Positions 1 through 12,400 of a stretch of 64,000 nt of DNA are shown one piece after another (position 1 is the stretch's first letter; every line of letters starts with the position of its first letter). The stretch is from Parelaphostrongylus tenuis (Eukaryota > Nematoda > Chromadorea > Rhabditida > Metastrongylidae): contig JAHQIW010000807.1 in NCBI GenBank assembly GCA_019055375.1, forward strand, positions 333,291 to 397,290. The letters run 5' to 3'. The translations under genes were made by a program, and so were the position numbers. The notes beneath the pieces were generated by a model, which worked only from the letters and a program-made list of their open reading frames with translations, was not told the DNA's origin and ran no database searches.

Positions 1-3000
1 CTTGTGAGGCATAACTGCCGTACAACGGTTCGTATTGGCAATTCTGATCGTTCATGCGATACTCCACTACTGGAAATGAAGAAATTATATACAATAATTG
101 GAAAATCTATTACCCTTGAGAATATCCGGTAAAAATCGACACGGAAAGATACTGATGCATGCTCTCCTTCAACGAAACGCTAGAGTAACAACGAAGAATG
201 TAGTTAGTCATTCGAAAGTTAATAAGCATTGGATTTCAAAAAGTCATGCTGGGAACTAAGACGTCCCCTAAGGTGAGTATTTTACAATTGTATCGAATTT
301 CATCAGTTATTTCTTGCAAGGAAGAGCAATCATTACTCAACTATATGTTGGTGGATAGTTAAAAAGACTCTACACATGGAAGGCGCCATCATCATATACA
401 TTTATCACTAGCAAATAATGATTATCTAGAACGATATTGGTGCCATATTCCCAAAATGTGTAGTTTTTCTTAACTGGAACTGGGCACAGGTTTTTGGGGG
501 TAACAGTTGGACAGCAGGCGCGCCTGAAGGCAACCGAATGAGCAACTGTCCCAGCAGGCCCACCTTACACTAGCTGTTTCCACGTCCAAGCTCTCTAAAG
601 CGCGCATTTTCTATCTTCTCTAGAATACGGTAGTGTAGGGATGTGGTGTAGTGTGTGTGCAAGCTAAGAAGTCGGTTTCGCTCTAACGATTCTTCTGAAT
701 TAGAATAAGATTTACTAACCGATCGACAACGCATTTCTCTTGAATTGTGAAAGATTTACGGAAATTTTCCACTTTCAAGAAAACTATCAGAAATAGTACA
801 ATGCCTTGAAATAGCATGAAAAACTCTAGATAAAGAAGTTTTTGTTGGTAGCTTAAGATTAATACTGTTTTGAATCATCACCGATGCTTCACTTATGGAA
901 TGAATGTAAAATGATTTTGACCTGATATGCACACAAGGTTGTGCTATCTAAACAGGGTCACCCACCGTGGAGAGAAGTTCGACATTTTCATCAAAAATCT
1001 TAGCTAGCGTAGGCAACGCTCCAATAACACCACTGTCTTAGAGACAACCTGGTCGTAAACTAAAGGCCATCTACAATTCTCAACTAGCAGCGATTGCTTT
1101 TGCCAATGTAATTAAGAAAAATCATAGCGCAATCTAAGGATATCACTTTCCAGTTGTTTTAGATTTAGAAAAATAATCTCAAAGAAAATAGCCCCACACA
1201 CCAAGAGCCTATTCTCTTTTATTCTTGGTAATGATATTTTCACTTCTGGACAGAACATTTTTCGAAAGCAGTAAATCTCTAAAAATTTTTAGCTATACCC
1301 AACTTCCGTAAATGTTCAGCGAATTATCAACTTTTCAAGTCTTCTGTCTTTTTTGGTGACGGTGGAATAAGAAATTGTTCTCTTTCTTGGTTGGTCGGTG
1401 GCCTGCTATTGAACGACTGTTAAGGACACTATATAGAATATTCACTTGCTTCGAATCTTGTTGATAAGGTAGACGTTCGCCGATTCAGCTCAGCCCACTT
1501 ATGGGTCATTTTTTTTGCAAAAAAAGAGATGAGCATGATATTTGTGAAGATCACGAGTAAAAGCTTTAGGCTATACGGATGACATAGAAATTATCAGTTG
1601 AGTCTTAGAAAATTATACGTGAAGATTCATAACATTGTAAAGTAACTTTGCTTGACTTCTTATTTTCAAGTACTCATTTAAAATACGACAGCATGTACCT
1701 AGAATGAATAATTCAAAGCTTTATTGCCTCTGAGGAATCAAACCTTAGAAGTTCATCAGAATCTAAATTCTTAACACGAGCTATATTGCTTGGAGAAGGT
1801 TAAGGCTCTATAAAGCGGCTCAGCAACCCCTCATAGAGTTCTCGATCTGACATTTAACAGTTTGCCTCATTCGGATCGTATTTCTTTGACACTTTCGCAG
1901 TAACGTCGGCTCATCGCTGAGCAAGAGGGATTAACTCGACGACGGCAGCGTCTACGTCGGCGACAATTTGTAGCCCCGCGATATATAGCACCTTTGCTTT
2001 GAACCGATCCGATCGTATTTCAAAGGAGGAGCATTTAGACTGGTCGGAATTCGTAAGAATTTCCGTCTTTCCTTTACATATATGGAGAACGTTATTGAAA
2101 TTCACGACTTTAAAATGTAGGGTAGAAACAGTACCTCATTCGCACTTGTGTCGATACGTGCAGCTTCCAGACTACCAACTCTCGTAATGGCTGATAAGTT
2201 CTCACTGCGAGTCATTTCGATACCGAATACAATGCAGTTAGAAAAATGCCGCACTTATTTTTCATATCATATATCTTCAATCATCATATCTATATAATCA
2301 TATATTATCATTGATATCACTGATCACTATGAAGAGTTATGAAAATTTTGAAACTCCGCAGTCTTTCATAGTCTTCATTTGGTTTTCTTCAAGGAGATCC
2401 AAAGCGGAGTGACGACTGTTGTTCTAGGTGACATCGAGACCTATGAATTTAATAGCTAAATTTTGTTCGAATAAGATGCGTAAGTCTTAGCAAGTATCAG
2501 ATTTTTACTAATGGTATTCGCCTGTAGCCGTTTGAAAACGATGTAATTTTCGAGAAAAATTTTTCGTATCGCGATTAGATAAGCTGAACAGTAGAGTAGG
2601 AAAACAGTCCGAAAACATCTCAGCCTAAGCGATTAACTAATGCTGCCTCTCGATGCCGAAGCTAATCGCTAATCACTGGTGACAACAATATCTCGGAAAA
2701 TGAACAAAAAAACAAACTTGGATCAGAATCAAAAGTGTGTCACCAAAATAATACGCGTGTGCTGAGTTTCTCTTCTAGTGAATTTTGGGTAATTCGAGCT
2801 ATCATATCGCATTTATTGACTGAATGACAACACGATATTTGAGTCGAAACTGTATCGCTTTTTAGAAAATATTAGCTGGTTATAATTATATAACTTTGTG
2901 ATCACTCTCACAATAGTTCATTGAGCCTTTTTGCTAATTAGGAATGAATAACTCGCCTAATTTGAAAAAAAAGGAAATTGAAGAAATGTAAATCCTTGAA

Positions 3001-3940
3001 TTAGTACGATTCTACTGTGCATGCAGAGTGACTTTGATCTTTGTGCCAGCAAAGATTTCTGGAGCACAGCTCACATAAAGATTTAGAACTCATTCTCAAT
3101 TGAGAGAAGTTCGTGAGTGTAATTTTCATCAGTTTCATATTTGCTGAATTTCATAGATTCAAGTTAGAATTTCTTCACTATTTTTCAAGTTAAACAGTGG
3201 TAGTTAGCAGCTTGTTCAGCTCATTTCGGACACTAAAGCTATTTGTCTTCGATCTATCATCTCAATTTGTTCGCAGGCAATTTAGGGCTCATTGTCACAG
3301 TGGTGGGCGTTGATCGGACGGATTCAAACGGTAGAAAGCTCATTGAGAAGAAGAGTAGCCGGATGCACATAAGAAATTTTTTTCTACTTGTCTAGTTCTT
3401 GTGAGAGCATGATTGCTTTAGAGGTCATCACCTGCATATGCATCAGAAATGCGAATATTTTGGGCATAATAAGTATACTAAGACAATTCTACAAATTTCT
3501 CTTTTTATAGGTCCTAGAAAAGAGTAATTTATAAAGCTGTATTGATTACTTGTGCTGAAGATTAGTTAAAATCTCTTTCTCAATTCATATGAGACATTAC
3601 AAAGAATAATTCTCAATAATCTCCTGAGTTCACTTCTGGTGAAAAGGATGAAAACACACGCAGTTGAAGCACAAACTTACGATATAGTTTCAATCGCATT
3701 AAAATGTTGAAAACGATTGTAAAATGAGTGGCAAAATTTTGTGAACTAATCGCTTCGTTCCTCGGTAGAAATATACGGTTGTCCCTCTCTCCTGTTGCTT
3801 TAATATTCTTCTCTTCACAGCTAATCAATGAGCTCGTTATCTTAAACCACTTATTGACGATATTAAGGGTATGAATCGAAATAAATGGAAGCCATCATTT
3901 TCCGTAATTTACAGAACCACCACTATGAACTCATGTAGCT
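1..3940. other. Intergenic, no supported feature
   Basis: AT-rich sequence with frequent stops in all frames. The best short frame (minus, 1911-2105, ending AAVVELIPLAQR) has no recognisable family and no convincing partner exons. I see no repeat with a second copy in the window. Confidence 0.5.
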
Positions 3941-4209
3941 TCGGCGAGTCATCAAAGATGTCGGCAATGGCGATTCGTCCGATTGCGTAACCCTCGTTAA
4001 GTCGTGCGCTTCTTCCTCAGCTTCTTACGCAATGTGCGTCGGCGTCTGCTGGCCAGGCGGCCTGCGCATAAATCTCCCAGTCGTGTTGTCATATGAAGTC
4101 AGTCCAGCCATGTTTATGGCTCTTTATGGGCCACCAGGACACGACAAATCATTGTTTGACTTGGCTTTTTACTGCAATAATACTGACCCTCACCATATGA
4201 GGATGATCT
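3941..4209 (+). CDS. Candidate internal/terminal exon of unknown protein
   Basis: An open frame of about 89 codons follows a possible ATGTAG acceptor and runs to TGA at about 4209. Its 3' part reads like protein (for example CVGVCWPGGLRINLPVV, then ALYGPPGHDKSLFDLAFYC) and the DNA is noticeably richer in G+C than its surroundings. I recognise no family and found no partner exons, and an opposite-strand arginine-rich frame is also open here. It could equally be a fragment of an old repeat. Confidence 0.25.
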
Positions 4210-6021
4210 GAACCATAATTGCATCATAGGTTGGCAAGAAGGCATTGGATACAACCTCATACGAACGGGTGAAATCACCAATTGGTTTGTAACAAATTGA
4301 AGTTGTAACAAGCGTCATGAAATTGGTAAACGAGCAGTAGATACCGAAAAAAAATGGTTTGTTTTCGCTTTCGCCAGTTCCTCATCTTTATCCTGTAAAG
4401 AAAAAGTGTTTCACGATAGCAATCGAGGCATTTATTTACAGCTAATTGTTTTTAGCCGATTTAGGCGAGGAAGTATGGAATACACATATTTTACCATTAA
4501 GGCTGTGCAAACTAAAAGCTCATTTATCATGAAAAAGTAGAAGAAAATGTAGATTCCCCAAATCATGACTTCTATTGCAAATAATGTGTCTCTTTTCAAA
4601 TCGGATAAACAATTTTTTCACCCATCACTAGATGTGATTTTTGCATTCAGACTCCGCTCTCTATTAACTAATTTCTATATGCTAACCAATTTGAATATCT
4701 CTACACTTATTTTATAATTTGTCTTAAAATATGCCTATTCCACGAAACTTTTCGCATTAGCGCGTGGGGTTGGGTTGCACATTGAAGCTTAGGTTTTTTC
4801 GTGAGTGGTGTAGAGCATTGGATTCTCCCCAAAATCTTGATATGGTTGTCCCAAACGATTCCACGCTTCCACCACGTGTGCTCGTTCAGCTTTATAAATC
4901 GAAGATACATTTACTAAACGAATACAACACCATTTTTTCGACCGGAGAAAGATGGGATACTCAGTTGAATAGGATTGAACAAGCCATCATTGATGCATTG
5001 GGTTGTCTCATAATTTCTTTCTACTACTGTTCAATTCAGCTTTTCTCTATTTCTGGTCGAATTCTTGCCAAAAGGCTGTGCCATGTTGGAAAATGTTCTA
5101 ATAGTTTCAGCCAGAGGCCACGAAGCTATAAAAGCCATAGGCATAGAGGCATGAAATGGCCATAGCCAGTGGTGGCTCGATGGACACCTCATGCACAGAC
5201 CGAGCACGACCACGTTGTACGCGTGACCACATGCGAAAGTCTTTTATTCCGACGCACAGGCAGATCTCTCTCGATCATTATTGACATGATGCACCATTCA
5301 CAGTTGCAGTTTCGCGGCAAAGACCTGCCATCTCAAGGAAAGATCAAGTTCAATGCTCGGTGAATTATGCTCTCGATTATGCACGATTTTCTGTAATGGG
5401 CAGAGGATGTGTTTTGGAAAGTGTTTGGCAAAAAGCAGGCAATCAATGAGGAGTTCTCCAGTGAGCAACTGCGGAAGAGCAGCAGCAGTGCGAAGGAAGC
5501 GTCCGGATTGAACTAGTGTCGCCCTTCTCAACGCTTAACCTCAAATTTTAGAGTCAGTTCGTCACATTTTGGACGAACTACGCTGAACAAGGTATCACAA
5601 AACTTAGATAATGCTCTATATTGTCTCTTTCGTACCCTAAAACAGTCTGCGGGAGAGAAAGCAAAAACTACAACCAGTTCACAAGTGACTTCACCAACAT
5701 CATGATCGCCAGTCTCAATCTTTTTGAGAGGAAGGCATCCAATGGTTCCCCGACAAATGATTATATACTAATAATCATAATGGCGATCATATTGCCTATT
5801 AACTGATTCCTTCAAGTGGATAACAAATGAGTCAAAAAAATGTCGAAGAAGGTATGAAATTACGAAACATTCAGTATTATGGCACAGCATCTATGATCAG
5901 GCTGCTTCTATTCTTGTAAGGTGTATTAAAGTGGAGACAGGCTGAAATACCTCATTTGGACATTTCAAATATGTCTGTAATATTTATTACTAAACTATGT
6001 ACATTGTATTCAAAACGAACA
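4210..6021. other. Downstream of the P450 gene, no supported gene
   Basis: This lies 3' of the P450 stop. A 133-codon plus frame at 4764-5165 has no recognisable motif and no clear splice context. A short frame around 5400-5517, ending SSSSAKEASGLN, is also unassigned. I call nothing here. Confidence 0.4.
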
Positions 6022-6465
6022 TCAACAGACTTGAACAAGGTTGTGGTTCTGGTCAACTTTCCGTAACTTTACCAAACACTCATACTTTGGCGGTGACACT
6101 GTTAATCCTAGGATCCTTTTGGTTGACAAGGCCACTCCGGAAGCCGGTTTAAATTCAAACTGCTTCAGGAGATTGCTAAAGATTAGGAACAGCTCCGCCC
6201 GTGCTAAAGACTCACCTAAACATTGCCGTTTTCCAATCGAAAACGGTAAGAACTCATCTATACGACGCACTTTCCCGTATATGTCTAGAAATCTTTCTGG
6301 TCGGAACTCCTTACTGTTCTCAAAGATACTCTCGTCGTTCATTAGAATAGAGATTTGTGGTATAACCAGGGTTCCTTTGCGGAAATGGAAGCCATCCATT
6401 GTGACGTCGTCGCTCACGGTCCGCAATAAGTTGATCGGTAGAATGTTGGCGATGCGTTGTATTTC
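6022..6465 (-). CDS. P450 exon H: ExxR, PERF, heme-binding loop and stop
   Basis: Terminal exon of 147 codons plus TGA. It opens with EIQRIANILPINLLRTV (ExxR), continues to EFRPERF and then FSIGKRQCLGESLARAELF, the complete heme-Cys signature, and ends after KYECLVKLRKVDQNHNLVQVC. Acceptor CTTTTTAG. The tail after helix L is of normal length, so the C-terminus is complete. Confidence 0.95.
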   Translation of the reverse strand, partial: EIQRIANILPINLLRTVSDDVTMDGFHFRKGTLVIPQISILMNDESIFENSKEFRPERFLDIYGKVRRIDEFLPFSIGKRQCLGESLARAELFLIFSNLLKQFEFKPASGVALSTKRILGLTVSPPKYECLVKLRKVDQNHNLVQVC

Positions 6466-9400
6466 CTAAAAAGCAGTATTCATTCTAAGAAATAAATCGC
6501 ATCAAATTTTATATGAATCAAAACATTGTTTACTTCAATGATGAGTCAGTTTCTGAAGGATGGACAGGAAGGTGATGTCCAATACTTTTCGGAGGTAGCA
6601 TGTGGCTCTGACTGATTCGAAAGATTACTTGACATACATGGGCAAAATTCATAAAACACTCAAGGTTACCTCAGTGTAGGCTCGTTTAGCTCTTCAAAAT
6701 TGAAATTCCAAAAATAAATCTCTTTTACATGTTTATTACAGACAAAACTCCTGAAAGGGCTCAAATTCCTCAAGAACAATACATAATAGTCTTGAATTAT
6801 TTATTTTAAGTTGGCTTAATGTTCCTGTACATTGAACTTTTGTATCGGGGTGTTTCTTCTAAGAGTTAGGCGCATCGTACAAATTTCGACTGTAACAGTT
6901 AGCAGTGACTCCAAATTAGCAGACACTCACTCATGCTCTTTAGAAAATTTAACCGCTGGAAATGTTACCTCAAAAAATTTTACGAAACATCAGTGGTTGA
7001 GCCTCCAAAGTGTTATTGAAATTTATCTTCTTATTGCATCATTGACTAAAAAATTATGAAACTTATCAAGAGGCTGTATAGTGCACTTAGTCATTCGGAA
7101 AGAAAAAGTTTTGAGAGTCGTAGGAATTGCTGTAAAACAAAAGAAGCAAGAGTACATCGTTCAGCATCGATCAATCCCCGAGTAATATGTGATAGATTCA
7201 TACCTATTCGTAGCATCGTAAAGATGGTTCGATTCAAAATTGACCTGATGAGTAATGTACTACAGTTTGTATAGTGCATTATAGCAGGTGGTGGTAATCT
7301 CAATGAATATTTTCTATCTTTTATCTATTTATGAAAATCAAATGAAATAACAACAATAGATAATTGATTGCTAGGATATAGTAACAAGAATAACAGTAGT
7401 ATTAATAATAATAGTGATAACAGTATTCTGAGCTACGCCTGTCTAAGGATTAAAGGAGTACCAAAAGAGAGTTTGTGAACACCTATTTACTTTTGAAATT
7501 TTTTGGAGCTGACGCAATCCAACTGTTACCAAGCAATGGCAAGTAGTTCAGCGCGTAAGGCCCTACTCACAACTGGTATTGTGGACAAAAATTTCTACCT
7601 CTTTCTCATCTAATAGCTAATACTTCTCAGCATTGAACTCGCATTGCAGTTTGATATCCAATAAATCAGAAAGGTGGTACACCACTGATGAAAACAATGA
7701 CAACAGTAGCAGTGATAAAATTTACATTTAAAAAAATTGGGGTGACCGGCAGTGCACAAAACACTGGAGTACCTCTAGAGGTTTTCGCTTGCATGCTCTT
7801 ACGACATTACATTACTTTCTCAGAGGTGGAATGTGGAAAAATAGTTGTAGGATGTCTACTGGGATTGCACTTGAGTTCATTTGCCTGTTATCGATCCTAA
7901 GAATCTATTGTGTTTAGTTGATACGGTGCTGTGTTTAGTGTTGAGAGTATAGAGGACCGCGCTGAGTGCTTGCGGTCGCTGTAAAGGTCGGCGTGCAATG
8001 GTGTTTTGATGGATGAGTAGACTGAGTGTAACAGAGAGAAGCTGATTTGTGAATGAGTAGAAGTGAAATGCTAACGAGGAGTTTGAAGAAGAGAAATGAC
8101 GATGGAAGAGAAGTCCGGGAGATAAAGAGTGGAAAATGAAATGCCAAAATAAAAAAGCATGAGAACACTGCGGAGAGTTTCTTTTCGAAGATATCAAGCA
8201 TAAAAAACAAAAAAGATAGCGGTCGAACATCAGAGAACAAAACATGCTTTTCGTAAACAATCATTTTCCAAGGTATGTCTTTCTTAAAATCCAAGGAAAA
8301 CCGCAAGTTAATCTATATGATAAAAGAATAGTTACAGCAACAAAAAGAATTTGTCCATAAGGAAGAATCTAAAAGTGGAGGCATTGTTAGAATTTGGGAT
8401 ACATCCGCTGTAAAGGTTTACGGAAATAAAAAGGACGTTGCGAAAATTTATATTAGAGAAGATCACAGGAAAGGAAGGTTTGGAGTAAAAAAGGTAAGAA
8501 TTTGTAAAAATATGTCAATAAAAAAGGCACAGAAAATTGCACTAAATTGAGAAAAGCAATTTTTTTGCAGACATTCAGGTGGAATCAAAAGAAAAGAGGA
8601 AGGTGGTGCAACATTGGAAGTGTTTGATCAAATTTAAAAAGAAAGAAAGAAAAAGTTAACTGAGGAAGAAAAAAGGAAAGAGATATGGGATGAAAACACA
8701 ACATTGTTGGACAAAATTTCAGCAGTACATATGTGTATATCATGAAGAAGGCTTTCCAATCAGGCCTTTTTATTTAGTGTCTTTTTTGTTGAATTTGGCT
8801 AATGCAATGTAAATCTAATAAAAAGAAAATATGTTACCGCTTCCGCCATCACAACGATAGAGCGCAGCTGTGAAAATTTAAAAAAAACACTCTCTTGCGA
8901 AAGTTTTTTTGACAAATGATAATCTCTTACGTTGATCGTTGCCTGAGTGTACGGTAGTTGTGGTCGATCGGTCATAGTGACGACGTCTCCAACGCATACA
9001 CGATCGAGTTCTTCTTGTACACGACGCTGTACATGTGGATTCAAGATGACAAGAAGAAATCCCCATTTCAGTGTAGTGACTGTCGTTTCCATGCCGGCGA
9101 ACAGCAAGTCGAAAAGCAACATCTTCATTTGCCAATCACTAAATAGTGCATGATCAACTCGGCAAGTAATGCTCTTAGGAGATCTTCCCCTGCCCTCAAC
9201 GCTATAAATATTTGCCAAGTATGTAAGACTTTTCTTCAGATGTGGGAGGTGCATTAGCACTTCATGTGATATCTGCGCGATTGGTCTTCGTCTTCACTTG
9301 AACTCCTTAGTGAAAGACTTCTCAAAAAGAGGTGAGTACGCTGGAGGTTGCTTCGCGCTTGACGGGATTGAAATCTGGCTAGGAGATTTTTGTCTGCCGC

Positions 9401-12400
9401 AGTAATTAAAGTGTTTGGCTGACAGATTTTGAGCAATCTAATCTTTCCAGATTTTGAAAAAGGGTAAGCCGCCGAAACGTCAGCTACCAGAATAAATTGT
9501 TTGCGGTGGTGGCAAAAGTTACTTTGCTCAATGCAGTGTTGGAATTTGGCGCATGATATTGGAATACAGTAATGAACCGAATAACCAAAGAACGTTCTAT
9601 TTTGAAATGGTAACTGCTTCTGCCCCAAACTTATATTGTAATAACCTCATGCTTAACATATAAAAAACTGTAAATGTAAATAATAATCTAATCAAGCAGC
9701 AGGGCGTTGTTTGCTTAATTTCAGTTGCTACAAGGGTAAAAATATAATATACCCAGTATTGTTTTTGCACAGCACTCAACATTATTTCATAACACCGAAA
9801 GAGGAGGTCAAATGAGTAAATCCCGTTAAAATATTCTCTCAGAGGTTTGGCCAAAACAATTCATTGAGGATTCTTCAAGTGAAAGTGATTTGAAGATAAA
9901 GTACATGATAGAGGTATTGAGATGAGAATGCTTTGTAAGAAGGAAATTAACATATCTCATATCTTGTAATTGTTATTTGAGCCAACTTGTCATGTAGTCT
10001 GTTAAATGGGCTCATCTACAGCTCGATACACGTGTACTGACCTTGACATTCTCGTCAGTCGGGCAGAACTCTTCGTCTTCGAGCCAATCCGCTGTGGGCG
10101 TTCCAGTCCCCACAATAAGAGTTAGCGAGACGAACAATTTAAATTGCACTGCTGTCAAGTGAAAATCACTAGAACGGCAGTTCTCCACACTCGATTGCTC
10201 TTGGGTGGTATTTTGGAATATTTTGTACCGTTATTTTTGAGTGTTTTCTTGAGATCACGCTCAAATTTGAACAAATCCCATATTTCCTAATTGCTATTTC
10301 AGCCAAATTGTCATGAGGTCTGTTATATGGTTAAATATGTTGGAATTTTAGCGTGGTCTCAAGAAAACACTCAAAAATAACGGTATAATATATTTCAAAA
10401 TACCAGCCAAGAACAATCGCGTGTACGAAACTGTTGTTCTAGTGATTTTCACTTGACAGCAAAGCAGTGTAAATCGTTCGTCGTCTATAACTCCTAGTGT
10501 GGGGACTGCAGCACCCACAGAGGATTGGCTAAAGACGAAGGGTTTAACCGACTGACGAGATTGTCAAGGTCGAAACACGTGTATCGGGCTATATAAGAGC
10601 CGATTTAACAGACCACATACATGTTGGCTCAGATGGCATTTATGAGATATGAGATATGTTGAACTTCGACCGTAGTCTTGAGAAAACAGTCGAAAATAAC
10701 GACAAAATTAACATATTCTCGAGTTAAAGAACGCGCTATTGTTCTTTCAAAATAATAATAGATAGAGTAATGGCAATCCGTATTGTAGATAAGGTTGCAA
10801 AAGCCACTTTTTTGACTTCCACTCGATCTCACTTTCTTTTATCAGTTCTTGAGGAATGGCTGATGAGCGGCACCTTCATCGGGCAAAATCAAATTTTTCC
10901 CAAGTGAATGTTTTGCAAAAAAATAGCAGATTTTCCGAATAGGATTTGTTAGAAAACGTGTAGCTTACGAGTTATCACCATGGATGGAGTAAAAGTAACT
11001 GAAAGGTGAAAAAAAACGAAAGTTAAAATCGGTGGAAAAATCTGGCTTTTGGATTGCATAGAAGGCATAAAAATCGAACTGTAGGAAGGTGAACATGTAA
11101 TCTTTGAAGGGAATGCTGGAAAAAATTCCATCACAATTTCCACTTTTGAGGTTACTGTTTACTAGAACTCACTCAAAGTAGCCCATGTCAGTACCAGTTT
11201 GGCGACGTTTTTCCATCTCACGGATGTATGCAAAGGTAAGATCGTCCTCTGATACGTTGCCAGTGGCTAGTTGCTGATGGTGTGACTAAATAATGACATA
11301 TTTCCAGCTTGCAATTCTCAAAGCCAAAACTCGAAAAAAAAGAGCACACACGTCAATTTGTTTCTGAAGAAAGTCGCAAATGTGTTGGCGAATCTGCATT
11401 AATTCGCACCATTTTTCATTAAGTATAGGGATATGAGTCGTCCATGGTGCAGTAATGTGTAGTCCCATTATAGGGTTGTAAACGAGGTGTGACTGACGAT
11501 CTAACAGCGAGTGTATACGAAGCATTTCAGGGGATCCCTGTAAACAACTCTGATATTGCTCAGAAACCAAGAAGAGCACCTAATGCAATGATAAGATCTT
11601 TGAGAAAGCAAGTTACTTGGCCATATCTTAGCCATATGATTGTGTAGCATAACCAAGCATAAAATGACACTCATATCATAAACGAGGAGTATTGAGTCAT
11701 AGGCTTCTTACGGTTATCCGACTCATAACTCATCTGACATCAGAACATGCCTATTTACTCTGACATCACGCTTTGTGTAGATCCCAGCACTATTTCCATT
11801 CGATTCACTTCAACCCATGTGAACACCTTTTCTCAGAAAACTTTGGCACCAAATTCGCAACTCAAAAGGAATGAGAGGCTTGGTGAGCTTGGGACGGAAT
11901 CGAACCAGGATCGTGCTCGCTGTAATCGGCACCACTTCCACTGCGTTACATGTTCTCTCTTTTTTGGTACTAATCAGGTACATTTTGATAGAGCATAAAG
12001 GTGTTCAATTACCTGTGGAAAACGTATACCAAACAGCATGTTAGTGGTGACGTTGCCAACGCAGACGGCAATCGCACTTTGCATTGACACACAACCGAGA
12101 TGTTGCTGAAGGTAGACGGAGAACGAGTTCACCTAAAGCGGTGCATACTCGTCCCTCATTTCTCACTTTTGTGCAAATTCTTAATGTTTCTATTCTCAAA
12201 ATTCAAAGTTGTGGCCTTTTGAAAGAATAAAAAAGAAGACTATGGCTCATATTCTCTGATCTAGTGAATCAGTTGACCTTTGTCACACTTTCACGATAAT
12301 CATACCCTTCAACAAGCAAATGTGCTTCTATAACAGCGATGGTACGTTACTTTTTTACTTCAAATTAATAGTACATCAAATGGTTGGTTTAACCAAGATT

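Noticed and set aside
4764..5165. 133-codon plus-strand frame
   Set aside because: No recognisable domain, no flanking exons, opposite strand equally open; kept only as a note.
7877..8306. Two overlapping minus-strand frames of 123 and 127 codons inside a P450 intron
   Set aside because: Produced by a long purine-rich tract that lacks stops on one strand; Phe/Leu/Ser-rich composition, no motif, and frames overlap each other.
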